DNA from: DATEXQ01 sp036846005
Lineage (GTDB): Bacteria; Patescibacteriota; Microgenomatia; UBA8517
Direction: 5' to 3'
Assembly: GCA_036846005.1 (NCBI GenBank)
Contig: DAIUCV010000009.1
Span: 1 to 25,484, forward strand
Length of the DNA: 25,484 nt
A program made the position numbers and the translations under genes. Positions 15,331-23,442 of this stretch are shown piece by piece; positions within the stretch are counted from its first letter, which is position 1, and every line of letters begins with the position of its first letter. The notes below the pieces were generated by a model. That model saw nothing but the letters and a program-made list of their open reading frames with translations, was not told the DNA's origin and made no database searches.

Positions 15331-17322
15331 TTATATCCTAAATTTCATCTCCTTGTCGGTTTTCAGTAGGAATTCCTCTTCGGTTTTGCCAATCTTAATA
15401 GTATACAAAGGAGCGTCTTTCCCCGGTTGTTTCTGAATATAATACTTGTAGACATCTTTTACTTTAAACGGAAGTTTATACTTTACCGTTACTTGGGTAA
15501 TACCCAAGGGTCTTAATTCAAAAAATCCGGCAAATACTGTTTTATTAAATTCTTCATAGGGTTTGGGAGAATCCTCAACTCCTTCTAAAGTAATCAGTTC
15601 GCTTCCCTTGGGAACATAAATTCTAACCCAATTGGGTAAAACTGAATTCAACCAACCGTCATATTTCTCAGGATTTTTATAGCTGATTGTCAAGGTTTTC
15701 TCAACGCTTCCGTCTTTGGCAATTTTTATCTCTTCACTAACTTCCTGAGTTACATAAAGGTTGGATTTTCTGCCGCCCAAATTTGCATCGTTTATCAAAA
15801 GATAGTCATCAGCAGTATCAGTAATAATTCCTCCTATTCCGAAACTCGCAACCCCTTGTTGGGTCTTTTGGTCAAAAAGGAAAAATAATACGTGCTTTTC
15901 CATCATGGACTTAAAACCTGCTTCAAAAAGTGCCGGTATCTTCTCTTTGGGTTGACCCAGAGCATTGGACATAATCGAATTCATTAAAGGTCCTATGATT
16001 TTTTTTCGGTTATCCGAATTTGGGGGTTTATAGATAATTTTTCCCGATACAGGATCCCAGACAATCGGCCCTTCTACGTCTGCAAAACTTTCCAGTTCAT
16101 AAATAACCTGGGGGCAATTACACTCGGGAATTTGTTTGGTACTGAAATTCCCAAAACCGGGAACTCCGATAGGACCTATTGCATCCAGTAAGTAGACCAA
16201 TAACTGGGTATCTACGGCGATAATGCCATCTATGTCTTTTACTCCCACTATTTCTGCTTCCTGGGTAAATAAATCCATCGACTGGGAAAAATCAGGTGAC
16301 CAGTTCATATCCCTTAACCTTAAATTTTTGGAAATAATATAAGGACCTTTAATATATTTGACTATTGGATCTGGAGCAGGAATACTTGGCTTATACTTGG
16401 CATCCAAATTATAAATATCGTTTGAGTTTACCGGTTCGAATTTTGCTTTATCCACTTTCATTATTGAGTAAGCTGTCATAAATCCACCCGTAGGTCTTAA
16501 TTCCTTGTCGTTTTGGAAAAGAATCAAATATGTTCTGGGGGAATCTAATCCCAAGAGGTAGGGAGTGTTTTCCAAAAGAGGTTTACCATTCGTTATAAGC
16601 TTGGTTGCACTATCCACCAAATCAATTCCTTTTTCCAAAGTTGCTCTTAAAGGTTTACCGGCAATTTTTTCCGGATATCTGTTGGGGTTAACATTATCAA
16701 TCTCATTTCTTACGAGATCTGCCTTTGCTGCAATCTCATCCATTTTGGGTAAAAGTGAGGGCAGGGTTTTTACAATAAAATCTACTCTGTCGGCAGCAGT
16801 TTTTCCTCCGTCTCCGTATGTTTTGGCACCTTTTAAACCGATCAGATCGCTATAGGGTTCAATTGTATCCAAGGTAATTTGACCCAGATCTGTTCCGTAA
16901 ATACCCGCATTTATGAAATGCTGTCCATCACCTATATATCCGCCCAAAAAGGGTATAAACTTCATCCAGGAAATAAGATTGTAAGAAGATTTAAGAGAAA
17001 TAAGTGAAGTTTTAAAATCCCCCAAATCTGTTTTCATTTTTTGAATATCTTGAAGCTTTACCGATTCCTGTACTTTGTATATATTCGTTAGAACTTTTCT
17101 ACCATGCAAATAAACATTTAAAAAAAGAAGACCTAAAATTACGATAAAAATCAACAGAAATCCCAAAACACCGAATACAATTTTTTTTCTGGGTGATTTA
17201 TTTATCATTTGCGAGGTTGCCTTTTCTGCTTTCTTTTCTGGTTTGTTAATCTTTATAGTATCTAAAATTGGTTTTTCTTCCTCCGCATTCGGTTTAATTT
17301 GCGGAATAGTCTCTTCGGGCAT
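15331..17322 (-). CDS. DUF4012 family membrane-anchored envelope protein
   Basis: Large extracytoplasmic protein typical of CPR and some actinobacterial polysaccharide loci; its biochemical function is not known to me. With ATG at 17322 it has 663 residues (a GTG at 17367 would add 15). The plan is a charged, disordered cytoplasmic tail (1-45), one membrane helix (about 48-70), a helical segment, then the DUF4012 core with the hallmark LILFQNDKELRPTGGFMTAY (about 266-285) and a GIIAVDTQLLVYLLDAIGP-like motif further on. The last 150 residues are beta-rich. Part of the core recalls LytR-CpsA-Psr proteins, so a role in moving or attaching glycan to the wall is possible. It follows the initiating sugar transferase by about 60 bases. 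TATCAT stands 7 bases ahead of the ATG. Confidence 0.85.
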   Translation of the reverse strand: MPEETIPQIKPNAEEEKPILDTIKINKPEKKAEKATSQMINKSPRKKIVFGVLGFLLIFIVILGLLFLNVYLHGRKVLTNIYKVQESVKLQDIQKMKTDLGDFKTSLISLKSSYNLISWMKFIPFLGGYIGDGQHFINAGIYGTDLGQITLDTIEPYSDLIGLKGAKTYGDGGKTAADRVDFIVKTLPSLLPKMDEIAAKADLVRNEIDNVNPNRYPEKIAGKPLRATLEKGIDLVDSATKLITNGKPLLENTPYLLGLDSPRTYLILFQNDKELRPTGGFMTAYSIMKVDKAKFEPVNSNDIYNLDAKYKPSIPAPDPIVKYIKGPYIISKNLRLRDMNWSPDFSQSMDLFTQEAEIVGVKDIDGIIAVDTQLLVYLLDAIGPIGVPGFGNFSTKQIPECNCPQVIYELESFADVEGPIVWDPVSGKIIYKPPNSDNRKKIIGPLMNSIMSNALGQPKEKIPALFEAGFKSMMEKHVLFFLFDQKTQQGVASFGIGGIITDTADDYLLINDANLGGRKSNLYVTQEVSEEIKIAKDGSVEKTLTISYKNPEKYDGWLNSVLPNWVRIYVPKGSELITLEGVEDSPKPYEEFNKTVFAGFFELRPLGITQVTVKYKLPFKVKDVYKYYIQKQPGKDAPLYTIKIGKTEEEFLLKTDKEMKFRI

Positions 17323-17385
17323 ATATTCAATGATACGATAACCTACCTTAGAATTCCAGACTTGCACTTTAACCTGAAGCTTAGC

Positions 17386-18039
17386 TTATAAAGCTCCCTT
17401 ACCCGAGAGCATAACCCAAGGAGTTTTTAATAGTACCAAAAAATCCAAAAATATCGACTTCTTTTTGGCATAGTAGGCATCCATCTCTATTCTTTTATCA
17501 AAATTAACATCGCTTCTTCCTGACACTTGCCAAAAACCGGTGATTCCGGGTTTAACCGTCTGCATTTCCTTCACAAAATCATCGGTTCCCGGAAATTTTA
17601 CCTGTTGTTCTTCCAGTTCCTCTGCCAGGTAAGGTCTGGGGCCAACTATGCTCATCTCTCCTCTTAATACATTTATAAGTTGGGGTACTTCATCGATAGA
17701 ATGTATCCGAATGAATTTGCCGATAGGGGTAATTCGTATATCATTTCGAGGTTTATAACAGCCACCCGAATGTTTTTCTTCGTGTATGTGTTTAAAACGG
17801 GGATCTGTTTCTTCCAATACGTCTGCTTTGACCATCATTGATCTGAATTTATATAATCTGAATGTTTTTCCGTTTCTGCCCAATCTCTTCATGTGCTTAT
17901 TTGTTTTTTCGACAAAAACAGGTCCTCTTGAAGAAAGTTTAATTGCAATAGCAACACCAAGCATCACAGGAGAAAAAAGAATAAGAAGAAAAAATGCGCC
18001 TACAATATCTATTAATCTTTTTACAACTTCGTAATACAT
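17386..18039 (-). CDS. Initiating phosphoglycosyltransferase (bacterial sugar transferase)
   Basis: Transfers a sugar-1-phosphate from a nucleotide sugar to undecaprenyl phosphate, the first step of polysaccharide repeat assembly (WbaP/PglC superfamily). The 217 residues show the monotopic plan: a re-entrant hydrophobic helix (about 9-33) with Pro24, the KFRSM motif (64-68), the catalytic Asp-Glu pair in HSIDEVPQLINVLRGEMS (113-130; Asp116, Glu117), VGPRP (132-136) and PGITGFWQVSGR near the end. There is no long N-terminal membrane domain, so it is a short form such as PglC or the WbaP catalytic half. The substrate cannot be read from sequence. A good promoter precedes it, 12 bases ahead of the ATG. 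Confidence 0.94.
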   Translation of the reverse strand: MYYEVVKRLIDIVGAFFLLILFSPVMLGVAIAIKLSSRGPVFVEKTNKHMKRLGRNGKTFRLYKFRSMMVKADVLEETDPRFKHIHEEKHSGGCYKPRNDIRITPIGKFIRIHSIDEVPQLINVLRGEMSIVGPRPYLAEELEEQQVKFPGTDDFVKEMQTVKPGITGFWQVSGRSDVNFDKRIEMDAYYAKKKSIFLDFLVLLKTPWVMLSGKGAL

Positions 18040-18051
18040 AGTGGGCAGGTG

Positions 18052-18079
18052 ATTATACTACAGGAAAGTCATATTTCAA
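18052..18079 (-). promoter_or_regulatory. Promoter for the phosphoglycosyltransferase-DUF4012 pair
   Basis: In the 40-base gap after manC, TTGAAA (18074-18079, 5/6) and a perfect TATAAT (18052-18057) are separated by 16 bases. Twelve bases separate TATAAT from the ATG, so the leader would be about 5-6 bases. This is the best promoter match in the window. Confidence 0.6.
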
Positions 18080-19168
18080 TCATTTTGTATATTCTTTGAA
18101 ATAATGTTCCAGCTTGGCGTATAGATCTTTAACTTTTTGTGTTTGGTCAAGTTTACATACCAATAATCCATCCTTAGTATCTATTACCGCAATATCCGAT
18201 AACCCTATTACAGCAATCATTTTACCTTTAGGTCCAATCACTAAATTATTTTCCGAATCCATAAACTGGGTATCTACTCCGCCTTCTACAACCGTCTTCA
18301 TTTTGGGAGTAATCAGTGACTTATAAAAATATTCCCAAGATATTCCGATATCCTCCCAACCCATATCCGCAGCAATTGTAGCCCTGACATCACCGGGTAA
18401 CTTTTCGAAAATTCCATATTCGATCGAGTCTTTAACAAATTCGTGATATTCCTTCTCCAAAACGCTCTTTTGTTTCGTTGTCCCCCAGGCATCGGATATT
18501 TTCATTAACCCCTCATACATTGCCGGTTGGTATTTTTTATAATAATCAAGCATCATATCGGTTTTCCAAACGCGATACCCGGTATTAATAATCCAATCAC
18601 CCGATTTAAACAGTTTTTCAGCAAGCGGTTCATCCGGTTTTTCAATATGTTTTTCTATAGCCACGATTTTAAATTTATTGACGGTTCCCAATGTTTTACC
18701 CAGTTTCACCCAGCCGTTATGAACACTGGGGTATGCGGGTTTGGAATCAACCGATACTATTAATCCTGTTTTTGCCGCAAACTCACCCGCCGCAGCTACT
18801 GCTTCTAAAAATACTGATTCTTTAGCTATTAAATGTTTTGCCCAAGAAATAAGAACCGCTTCTCCCGGGAAATACTTATTAACAATAGCTGTTGCCAATC
18901 CGCACGCAGCCAAGATATCTTTTCTCTCAGGTTCTGCGATGATATTGTTATTGGGTACTTCGGGAACCTGACGCTTTACAAAAGGAACGTAAATATCTTC
19001 GGTGGAAACAAAAATATCTTCAGGTTTATATACTTTTCGGTAGCGATAATATGTCATTTGAAAGAAGGATTGGCCATTTACCAAAGGTACAAATGGTTTG
19101 GGGAAAGATTTCCTACTGATAGGCCACAGTCTGGTTCCGTGACCTCCTACAAAAATTACAATCTTCAT
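18080..19168 (-). CDS. manC: Mannose-1-phosphate guanylyltransferase-like protein
   Basis: Expected to make GDP-mannose from GTP and mannose-1-phosphate, the donor for mannosyl or derived sugars in surface glycan. It has 362 residues. The nucleotide-binding loop VGGHGTRLWPISRKSFPKPF (7-26) matches the family, though PKPF replaces PKQF. IIAEPERKDILAA, IEKHIEKPDEP, INTGYRVW and GWEDIGISW match further family blocks, and the last 90 residues carry the left-handed-helix type tail. The PADH motif, whose Asp helps bind metal, reads WAKH (109-112). There is no isomerase domain, so it is not the bifunctional type. It overlaps the upstream GT by 4 bases (ATGA) and is the last gene of the polysaccharide operon. 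Function is likely but the altered motif leaves doubt. Confidence 0.85.
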   Translation of the reverse strand: MKIVIFVGGHGTRLWPISRKSFPKPFVPLVNGQSFFQMTYYRYRKVYKPEDIFVSTEDIYVPFVKRQVPEVPNNNIIAEPERKDILAACGLATAIVNKYFPGEAVLISWAKHLIAKESVFLEAVAAAGEFAAKTGLIVSVDSKPAYPSVHNGWVKLGKTLGTVNKFKIVAIEKHIEKPDEPLAEKLFKSGDWIINTGYRVWKTDMMLDYYKKYQPAMYEGLMKISDAWGTTKQKSVLEKEYHEFVKDSIEYGIFEKLPGDVRATIAADMGWEDIGISWEYFYKSLITPKMKTVVEGGVDTQFMDSENNLVIGPKGKMIAVIGLSDIAVIDTKDGLLVCKLDQTQKVKDLYAKLEHYFKEYTK

Positions 19169-20247
19169 AATTTATTAATTAAAGATAAAATATTTTTAGT
19201 AAATTCTTCTTTTGAGAATCTCTTTGCATTACCAATAATATTTTCAGTCTTAAATCTCATTCTATCAAATCTTTTCACGGCGTCAACTATGCTGTCAGCT
19301 GTTGGGTTTGTAAAAAACAATCCGGTTTTTCCTTCAACCACTGTGTCTAATGCTCCTCCTTTTTTATAGGCAATTACGGGAACTCCTGATGCTTGTGCCT
19401 CAACACAGGTAATTCCAAAATCCTCTTCTTGAGGCATAATAAAACACTTTGCTTTTCTGTATAAAGATGGTAATTCCTCTTCGGATACCAAACTTTTAAA
19501 AACTATATTTCTTTTTGCCAGTTTCTTTAGTTTTTTTTCTTCACTTCCTGTTCCGACAATCATCAGAGGATATCCCAACTTATTAAAGGCTTTAATTGCC
19601 ATATCCACTTTTTTATAGGGAACTAGCCGAGAGACTATTAAAAAATATTTTCTGTTCCCATAAGGCAATAAGCTTTCGGGAGAATAGAATGTGGAAATTT
19701 CAACAGGGGGAAAAATTATTCTGGAATCTCGATGATAATATTTCTTTATCCTGTTTTTTACTTCTGTAGATATTGCCACAATTATATCTGGTCTTTGGGC
19801 AACTGCTCTATCCCATCTTTTTAAATAATTAACCGGAATTTCTGATATTGCTTTAATTAACCTCCCTTTAAAGTAATCTTTGTAGTGACTCCAAAGGTAA
19901 CGCGTGGGAGTTAAACAATAACAGATATGTACGGTTCCCGGAGTTGTAATAATTCCCTTGGCAGCCTCACTTGAAACTGATATTACAAGATCAAACTTTC
20001 TAAAATTTATACTTTCGAAAGCAAAAGGCATAAAAATTGCCAGAAATTCATGATGAGATTTAACTTTGGGTAGTTTTTGTAAAAATGAAGGTATCACCGC
20101 AGGGAAAACTTTGGCCCATTGCGCTTTATTTTCATCATAAAGAGAAGTAAAAAGAGGTGCATCGGGAAATAGTTCGTGCAGAACTAAAAGTACTCTTTCG
20201 GCACCACCCCATTTATTAACCCTGTCATAAACTAGCGCAATTTTCAT
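19165..20247 (-). CDS. GT4 family glycosyltransferase (WbaZ-like)
   Basis: Cytoplasmic GT-B retaining glycosyltransferase that would add a sugar to the lipid-linked repeat. The 360 residues begin with MKIALVYDRVNKWGGAERVL, the glycine-rich acceptor-side loop. CYCLTPTRYLWSHY (109-122) is typical of WbaZ-type mannosyltransferases. FLIVSRLVPYKKVDMAI (202-218) and the EX7E pair Glu275/Glu283 in EEDFGITCVEAQASGVP are intact. The adjoining manC (4-base overlap) makes GDP-mannose a reasonable donor, by context only. The start overlaps the upstream GT4 by 23 bases. Confidence 0.92.
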   Translation of the reverse strand: MKIALVYDRVNKWGGAERVLLVLHELFPDAPLFTSLYDENKAQWAKVFPAVIPSFLQKLPKVKSHHEFLAIFMPFAFESINFRKFDLVISVSSEAAKGIITTPGTVHICYCLTPTRYLWSHYKDYFKGRLIKAISEIPVNYLKRWDRAVAQRPDIIVAISTEVKNRIKKYYHRDSRIIFPPVEISTFYSPESLLPYGNRKYFLIVSRLVPYKKVDMAIKAFNKLGYPLMIVGTGSEEKKLKKLAKRNIVFKSLVSEEELPSLYRKAKCFIMPQEEDFGITCVEAQASGVPVIAYKKGGALDTVVEGKTGLFFTNPTADSIVDAVKRFDRMRFKTENIIGNAKRFSKEEFTKNILSLINKL

Positions 20248-21358
20248 ATACGGATAATGTTTCTCGAGCCATTTTATCCCAAGAGTACCTTTTTATAAAA
20301 CTTTTTCCTTCAGCTATTATTCGTTTCCTTTGCTCTACGTCAATTACGAAGGCTTTATTGATAGCATCTTTGATTGAATCTACACGGAGGGGATCAAAAT
20401 ACAATACATGGCCGTTGTATATTTCTTTAAAAACCGGGATATCTGATGCCAATACTAAAGTTCCTGAAGCAATTGCTTCTAATCCCTGTAAGCCGAATCC
20501 TTCGGATAAAGACGGGTAAATAAATGCTAGGGAATTTTTATAAACTACTCCCAATTTATTATCCGGAATAAATCCCAATATTTTTATAAAAGAATCCGAA
20601 TTTGTTTTATCTACTTTTTCTTTTAATCTCTGAACAAAGATATTTCTGGAAGAAACAATTGCAAAAGTTAAATTTTTCTTTTCATCATTATTGAATACTT
20701 TTACGGCTTCTATGGCTTTATCCAAATTCTTATGGGGATAGGCATTACCAACGTAGATAAGATAAGGTTTTTCTATATTAAACTCCTCCAGTACCTTATC
20801 CTCTTTTAAATTGGAATCGACAAACTCTTCGTCTAATCCTTCATAAGTGACATCAACTTTATTTGAATGCAACTTGTAACAATCAGCCAATTCGTTTTTA
20901 ACAACATTACTGGGAACCAGAATTTTTTTCGATCTTTTTACTGCTACCCCAAATACTATTTTATAACCCAACCTTTTTAATAAATAAAAACATTTATTTC
21001 TGGTGGTTACTTCTATCCCTTTAAAAGAATGCATCAAAAGATCATGTATGGTTACTATATAATCTCCAAAATAAAATATGGGAACATTAAAGTGGGGAAA
21101 ATGAACCATATCCGGTTTTTCTTTATAAATATAAAAAGGTAGAAGTATTTGTTCCAAAAAACTGTAGTGCCTGAAATCGGTTAATACTTTTTTCCAATTT
21201 TCTGGCAGCTTTAGCTCATTGAAGTATTTTTTTCGCAGGAAAATTACGTAATTATTTTTCTTGTCAATTTCGGCTATTTCTTTGACGAGGTTAATTACAT
21301 ATCTGCCCAGTCCTGCATTTTCCAATCCGTAAAGTCTTGCATCAATTACAATTTTCAT
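20225..21358 (-). CDS. GT4 family glycosyltransferase (mannosyltransferase-like)
   Basis: GT-B retaining glycosyltransferase of 377 residues. It starts MKIVIDARLYGLENAGLGRY, with the glycine loop of the acceptor domain. IVTIHDLLMH (101-110) and ILVPSNVVKNEL (146-157) belong to the linker region. YLIYVGNAYPHKNLDKAI (199-216) opens the nucleotide-sugar domain, and the EX7E pair is Glu286/Glu294 in SEGFGLQGLEAIASG. The closest family resemblance is to mannosyl- and rhamnosyl-transferases of O-antigen clusters. Four bases separate it from the upstream GT2 gene. No signal or membrane helix is present. Acceptor and donor cannot be read from sequence. Confidence 0.92.
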   Translation of the reverse strand: MKIVIDARLYGLENAGLGRYVINLVKEIAEIDKKNNYVIFLRKKYFNELKLPENWKKVLTDFRHYSFLEQILLPFYIYKEKPDMVHFPHFNVPIFYFGDYIVTIHDLLMHSFKGIEVTTRNKCFYLLKRLGYKIVFGVAVKRSKKILVPSNVVKNELADCYKLHSNKVDVTYEGLDEEFVDSNLKEDKVLEEFNIEKPYLIYVGNAYPHKNLDKAIEAVKVFNNDEKKNLTFAIVSSRNIFVQRLKEKVDKTNSDSFIKILGFIPDNKLGVVYKNSLAFIYPSLSEGFGLQGLEAIASGTLVLASDIPVFKEIYNGHVLYFDPLRVDSIKDAINKAFVIDVEQRKRIIAEGKSFIKRYSWDKMARETLSVYENCASL

Positions 21359-21362
21359 AAAG

Positions 21363-22265
21363 TTAACCCAATAAAAGGGTTTTAATAAATCTCAAGGCCT
21401 TCATAAATTTTATTCCAACCAAAACAATTAAATTCAAGATTAAGGGATATTTTTTCCACAACCTTTTTCTGTAAAATATTTCCATAGAATCTACCCCTGC
21501 CATTCTGTACTTAAGACGTTCCTTTAAAGGAACTTTTTCTTTTAGACTGCTTTCGATTTTTCCTTTTGAAGCACCTTTAATATGAATAATTGTTACTTTC
21601 GGGTAATAAATTATTTTCCAACCCTTTTCTTTTATCCTCCAACAAAGATCTATATCTTCTCCATCTATAAAATAATCTTCGTCAAACCAGTCGATACTGT
21701 CTAAAACTTTTTTTCTTGTTAAAAGAAATGCTCCCTGTAAAACATCGACTTCGTGTTCAATATCGGGAGAGATAAAACCATACCAGTATCTGGCAAAATA
21801 TTTTGACTCAGGGAAAATTCTGTCCAGTTTCAAAAAGAGATGGACCAGTCCTATCCAGGGTGTAATAAATGATCTTCTGGCATCTTTATCCAATTCCCCT
21901 CCCGGAAGTTTCATTTTACAGGTCATAGCCCCAACATCCTGATGTTCTTCCAAGTACTTAATGCTTTCCCTTAAAGTGTTTGCATGCATTAAGGTATCGG
22001 AATTTAAAAACAACACATATTCTCCTTTTACATACGACTTTACCCGGTTATTTCCGGCCGCAAAACCCAAATTACTCTGATTCTCAATAACCAAAATATC
22101 CGGAAAATCTTGCTTAAGCATTTCTAAACTACCGTCTGTAGAACCGTTATCCGAAACTATAATTTCAAAATCCACTTCATTTACCACTTTCTTTAACGAA
22201 AGAAGGCATTCGTTAAGTAAATCTCGGGTATTGTAGTTAAGAATTATGATGGACAATTTCTTCAT
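21363..22265 (-). CDS. GT2 family glycosyltransferase (rhamnosyltransferase-like)
   Basis: GT-A inverting transferase of 300 residues. LSIIILNYNTRDLL (4-17), EIIVSDNGSTDGS (34-46), NLGFAAGNN (65-73) and FLNSDT (86-91, metal-binding Asp90) are typical. YFIDGEDIDLCWRI (198-211) provides the catalytic-base region. The C-terminus (about 270-298) is basic and hydrophobic and may dock on the membrane. These features match the WbbL/RfbF group of rhamnosyl-type transferases, but donor sugar is not provable; no dTDP-rhamnose genes occur here. It overlaps the upstream GT4 by 29 bases, which suggests tight co-translation. Confidence 0.93.
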   Translation of the reverse strand: MKKLSIIILNYNTRDLLNECLLSLKKVVNEVDFEIIVSDNGSTDGSLEMLKQDFPDILVIENQSNLGFAAGNNRVKSYVKGEYVLFLNSDTLMHANTLRESIKYLEEHQDVGAMTCKMKLPGGELDKDARRSFITPWIGLVHLFLKLDRIFPESKYFARYWYGFISPDIEHEVDVLQGAFLLTRKKVLDSIDWFDEDYFIDGEDIDLCWRIKEKGWKIIYYPKVTIIHIKGASKGKIESSLKEKVPLKERLKYRMAGVDSMEIFYRKRLWKKYPLILNLIVLVGIKFMKALRFIKTLLLG

Positions 22266-23442
22266 ATATTTTTTCTAGCTTTTCAGCTATCGGTTCCCAA
22301 GAGAATTTTTTATCTACCAAATCTCTGGCATTGGTCGCAATCTTTTTATATAAAACTTTATCTTTTAAAACCCTAACCGCAATATTTGCAAGTTCCTTTG
22401 ATGTATTTCCTATCAAAATTGATTCTTTATCGATTGCTCCATATCCTTCGGCTCCAATTGAGGTAGTAACAACCGGAACCATAGAAGCCATTGCGGCAAG
22501 TATTTTCAACCTCGTACCCCCGGGTGCATACATAGGGGCGACAAAAAGTCCGGCATGCAAATAAGCTCGTACAACCCCTTGAAAATCATCTTCGGCTAAG
22601 TCAAGAATTTGAATATTTAATTTATCACTTTTAAGAGCAAGGACGTCTTTTGTAGGCGATTGTCCGGCAATAACCAAATTAACGGAAGGTATCTGTTCTT
22701 TAATTAAGGGGAATACTTTCTTGGCCAAAAGTTCTGCAGCTTCCCAGTTTTGAATCCACTTGTAATTTCCCATATACAAAATCTCGGTATTAAAATGCAG
22801 GGTCTTGGGTAAATTGCTGACATCTTCTCCTACCCCGTTAGGTACCACATCAACTCTTAATCCCGGAATCATGCTTCGAACAACATTTGCGTCTTCATAT
22901 GAAACCGTAACAACCCGATTAACTTTTTTCCAAAAATACTTTTCCCAATAACGCATTTTCATAATATCAATCAACATAAAAGGTCTAAACCATAATCTTT
23001 TGTCTGTTTTTGCCTGATGGGCAAAAATCCTGGACATTATCGTTTGTTCCACCAAAATTACGGGAAGATTATGTTTTGGCAAGTAAGGCAATGTATAAGA
23101 CATTTCTGCGTGAATTAAATCGTAATGCCCGTTATCGAGTTCCGACTGTAAAATTTGTTTTATTTTGGGTGAATAATAAATCGAAACCAAAAAAGGATAT
23201 TTGGAAAAACCCGTCCGCAAGATATTTGACAATGTCCAGGTCTTACCTCTTTCAATAACCAAAACCTTTTTACAGAATTTTCGCATATGGTCAATCTGGC
23301 TTTTGGTATTATGTTGTCGGGAAAAACACACCAGTGTAATTTCATGCTTTTTAGATAAAAGTTTTATTAATTTATACGAACGCACTTGTCCACCCTCAGA
23401 AGGAGGATAGGGAAGATAGGGAGTAAGCATCAATATTTTCAT
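22237..23442 (-). CDS. GT4-like glycosyltransferase with altered EX7E region
   Basis: GT-B glycosyltransferase of 401 residues. It begins MKILMLTPYLPYPPSEGGQV, with a glycine loop like the TuaH and PEP-CTERM-associated sugar transferases. Mid-protein VVTVSYEDA and VVPNGVGEDV lead to ILYMGNYKWIQNWEAAELL (221-239), the start of the donor domain. Late in the protein, PMYAPGGTRLKILAAMASMVPVV (303-325) corresponds to the usual GGTRLKILEAMA block, but the Glu is Ala316. It is therefore either a variant enzyme or a weakened copy. The frame is otherwise complete. It overlaps the GT-C gene by 4 bases (ATGA) and the GT2 gene by 29 bases. Confidence 0.88.
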   Translation of the reverse strand: MKILMLTPYLPYPPSEGGQVRSYKLIKLLSKKHEITLVCFSRQHNTKSQIDHMRKFCKKVLVIERGKTWTLSNILRTGFSKYPFLVSIYYSPKIKQILQSELDNGHYDLIHAEMSYTLPYLPKHNLPVILVEQTIMSRIFAHQAKTDKRLWFRPFMLIDIMKMRYWEKYFWKKVNRVVTVSYEDANVVRSMIPGLRVDVVPNGVGEDVSNLPKTLHFNTEILYMGNYKWIQNWEAAELLAKKVFPLIKEQIPSVNLVIAGQSPTKDVLALKSDKLNIQILDLAEDDFQGVVRAYLHAGLFVAPMYAPGGTRLKILAAMASMVPVVTTSIGAEGYGAIDKESILIGNTSKELANIAVRVLKDKVLYKKIATNARDLVDKKFSWEPIAEKLEKIYEEIVHHNS

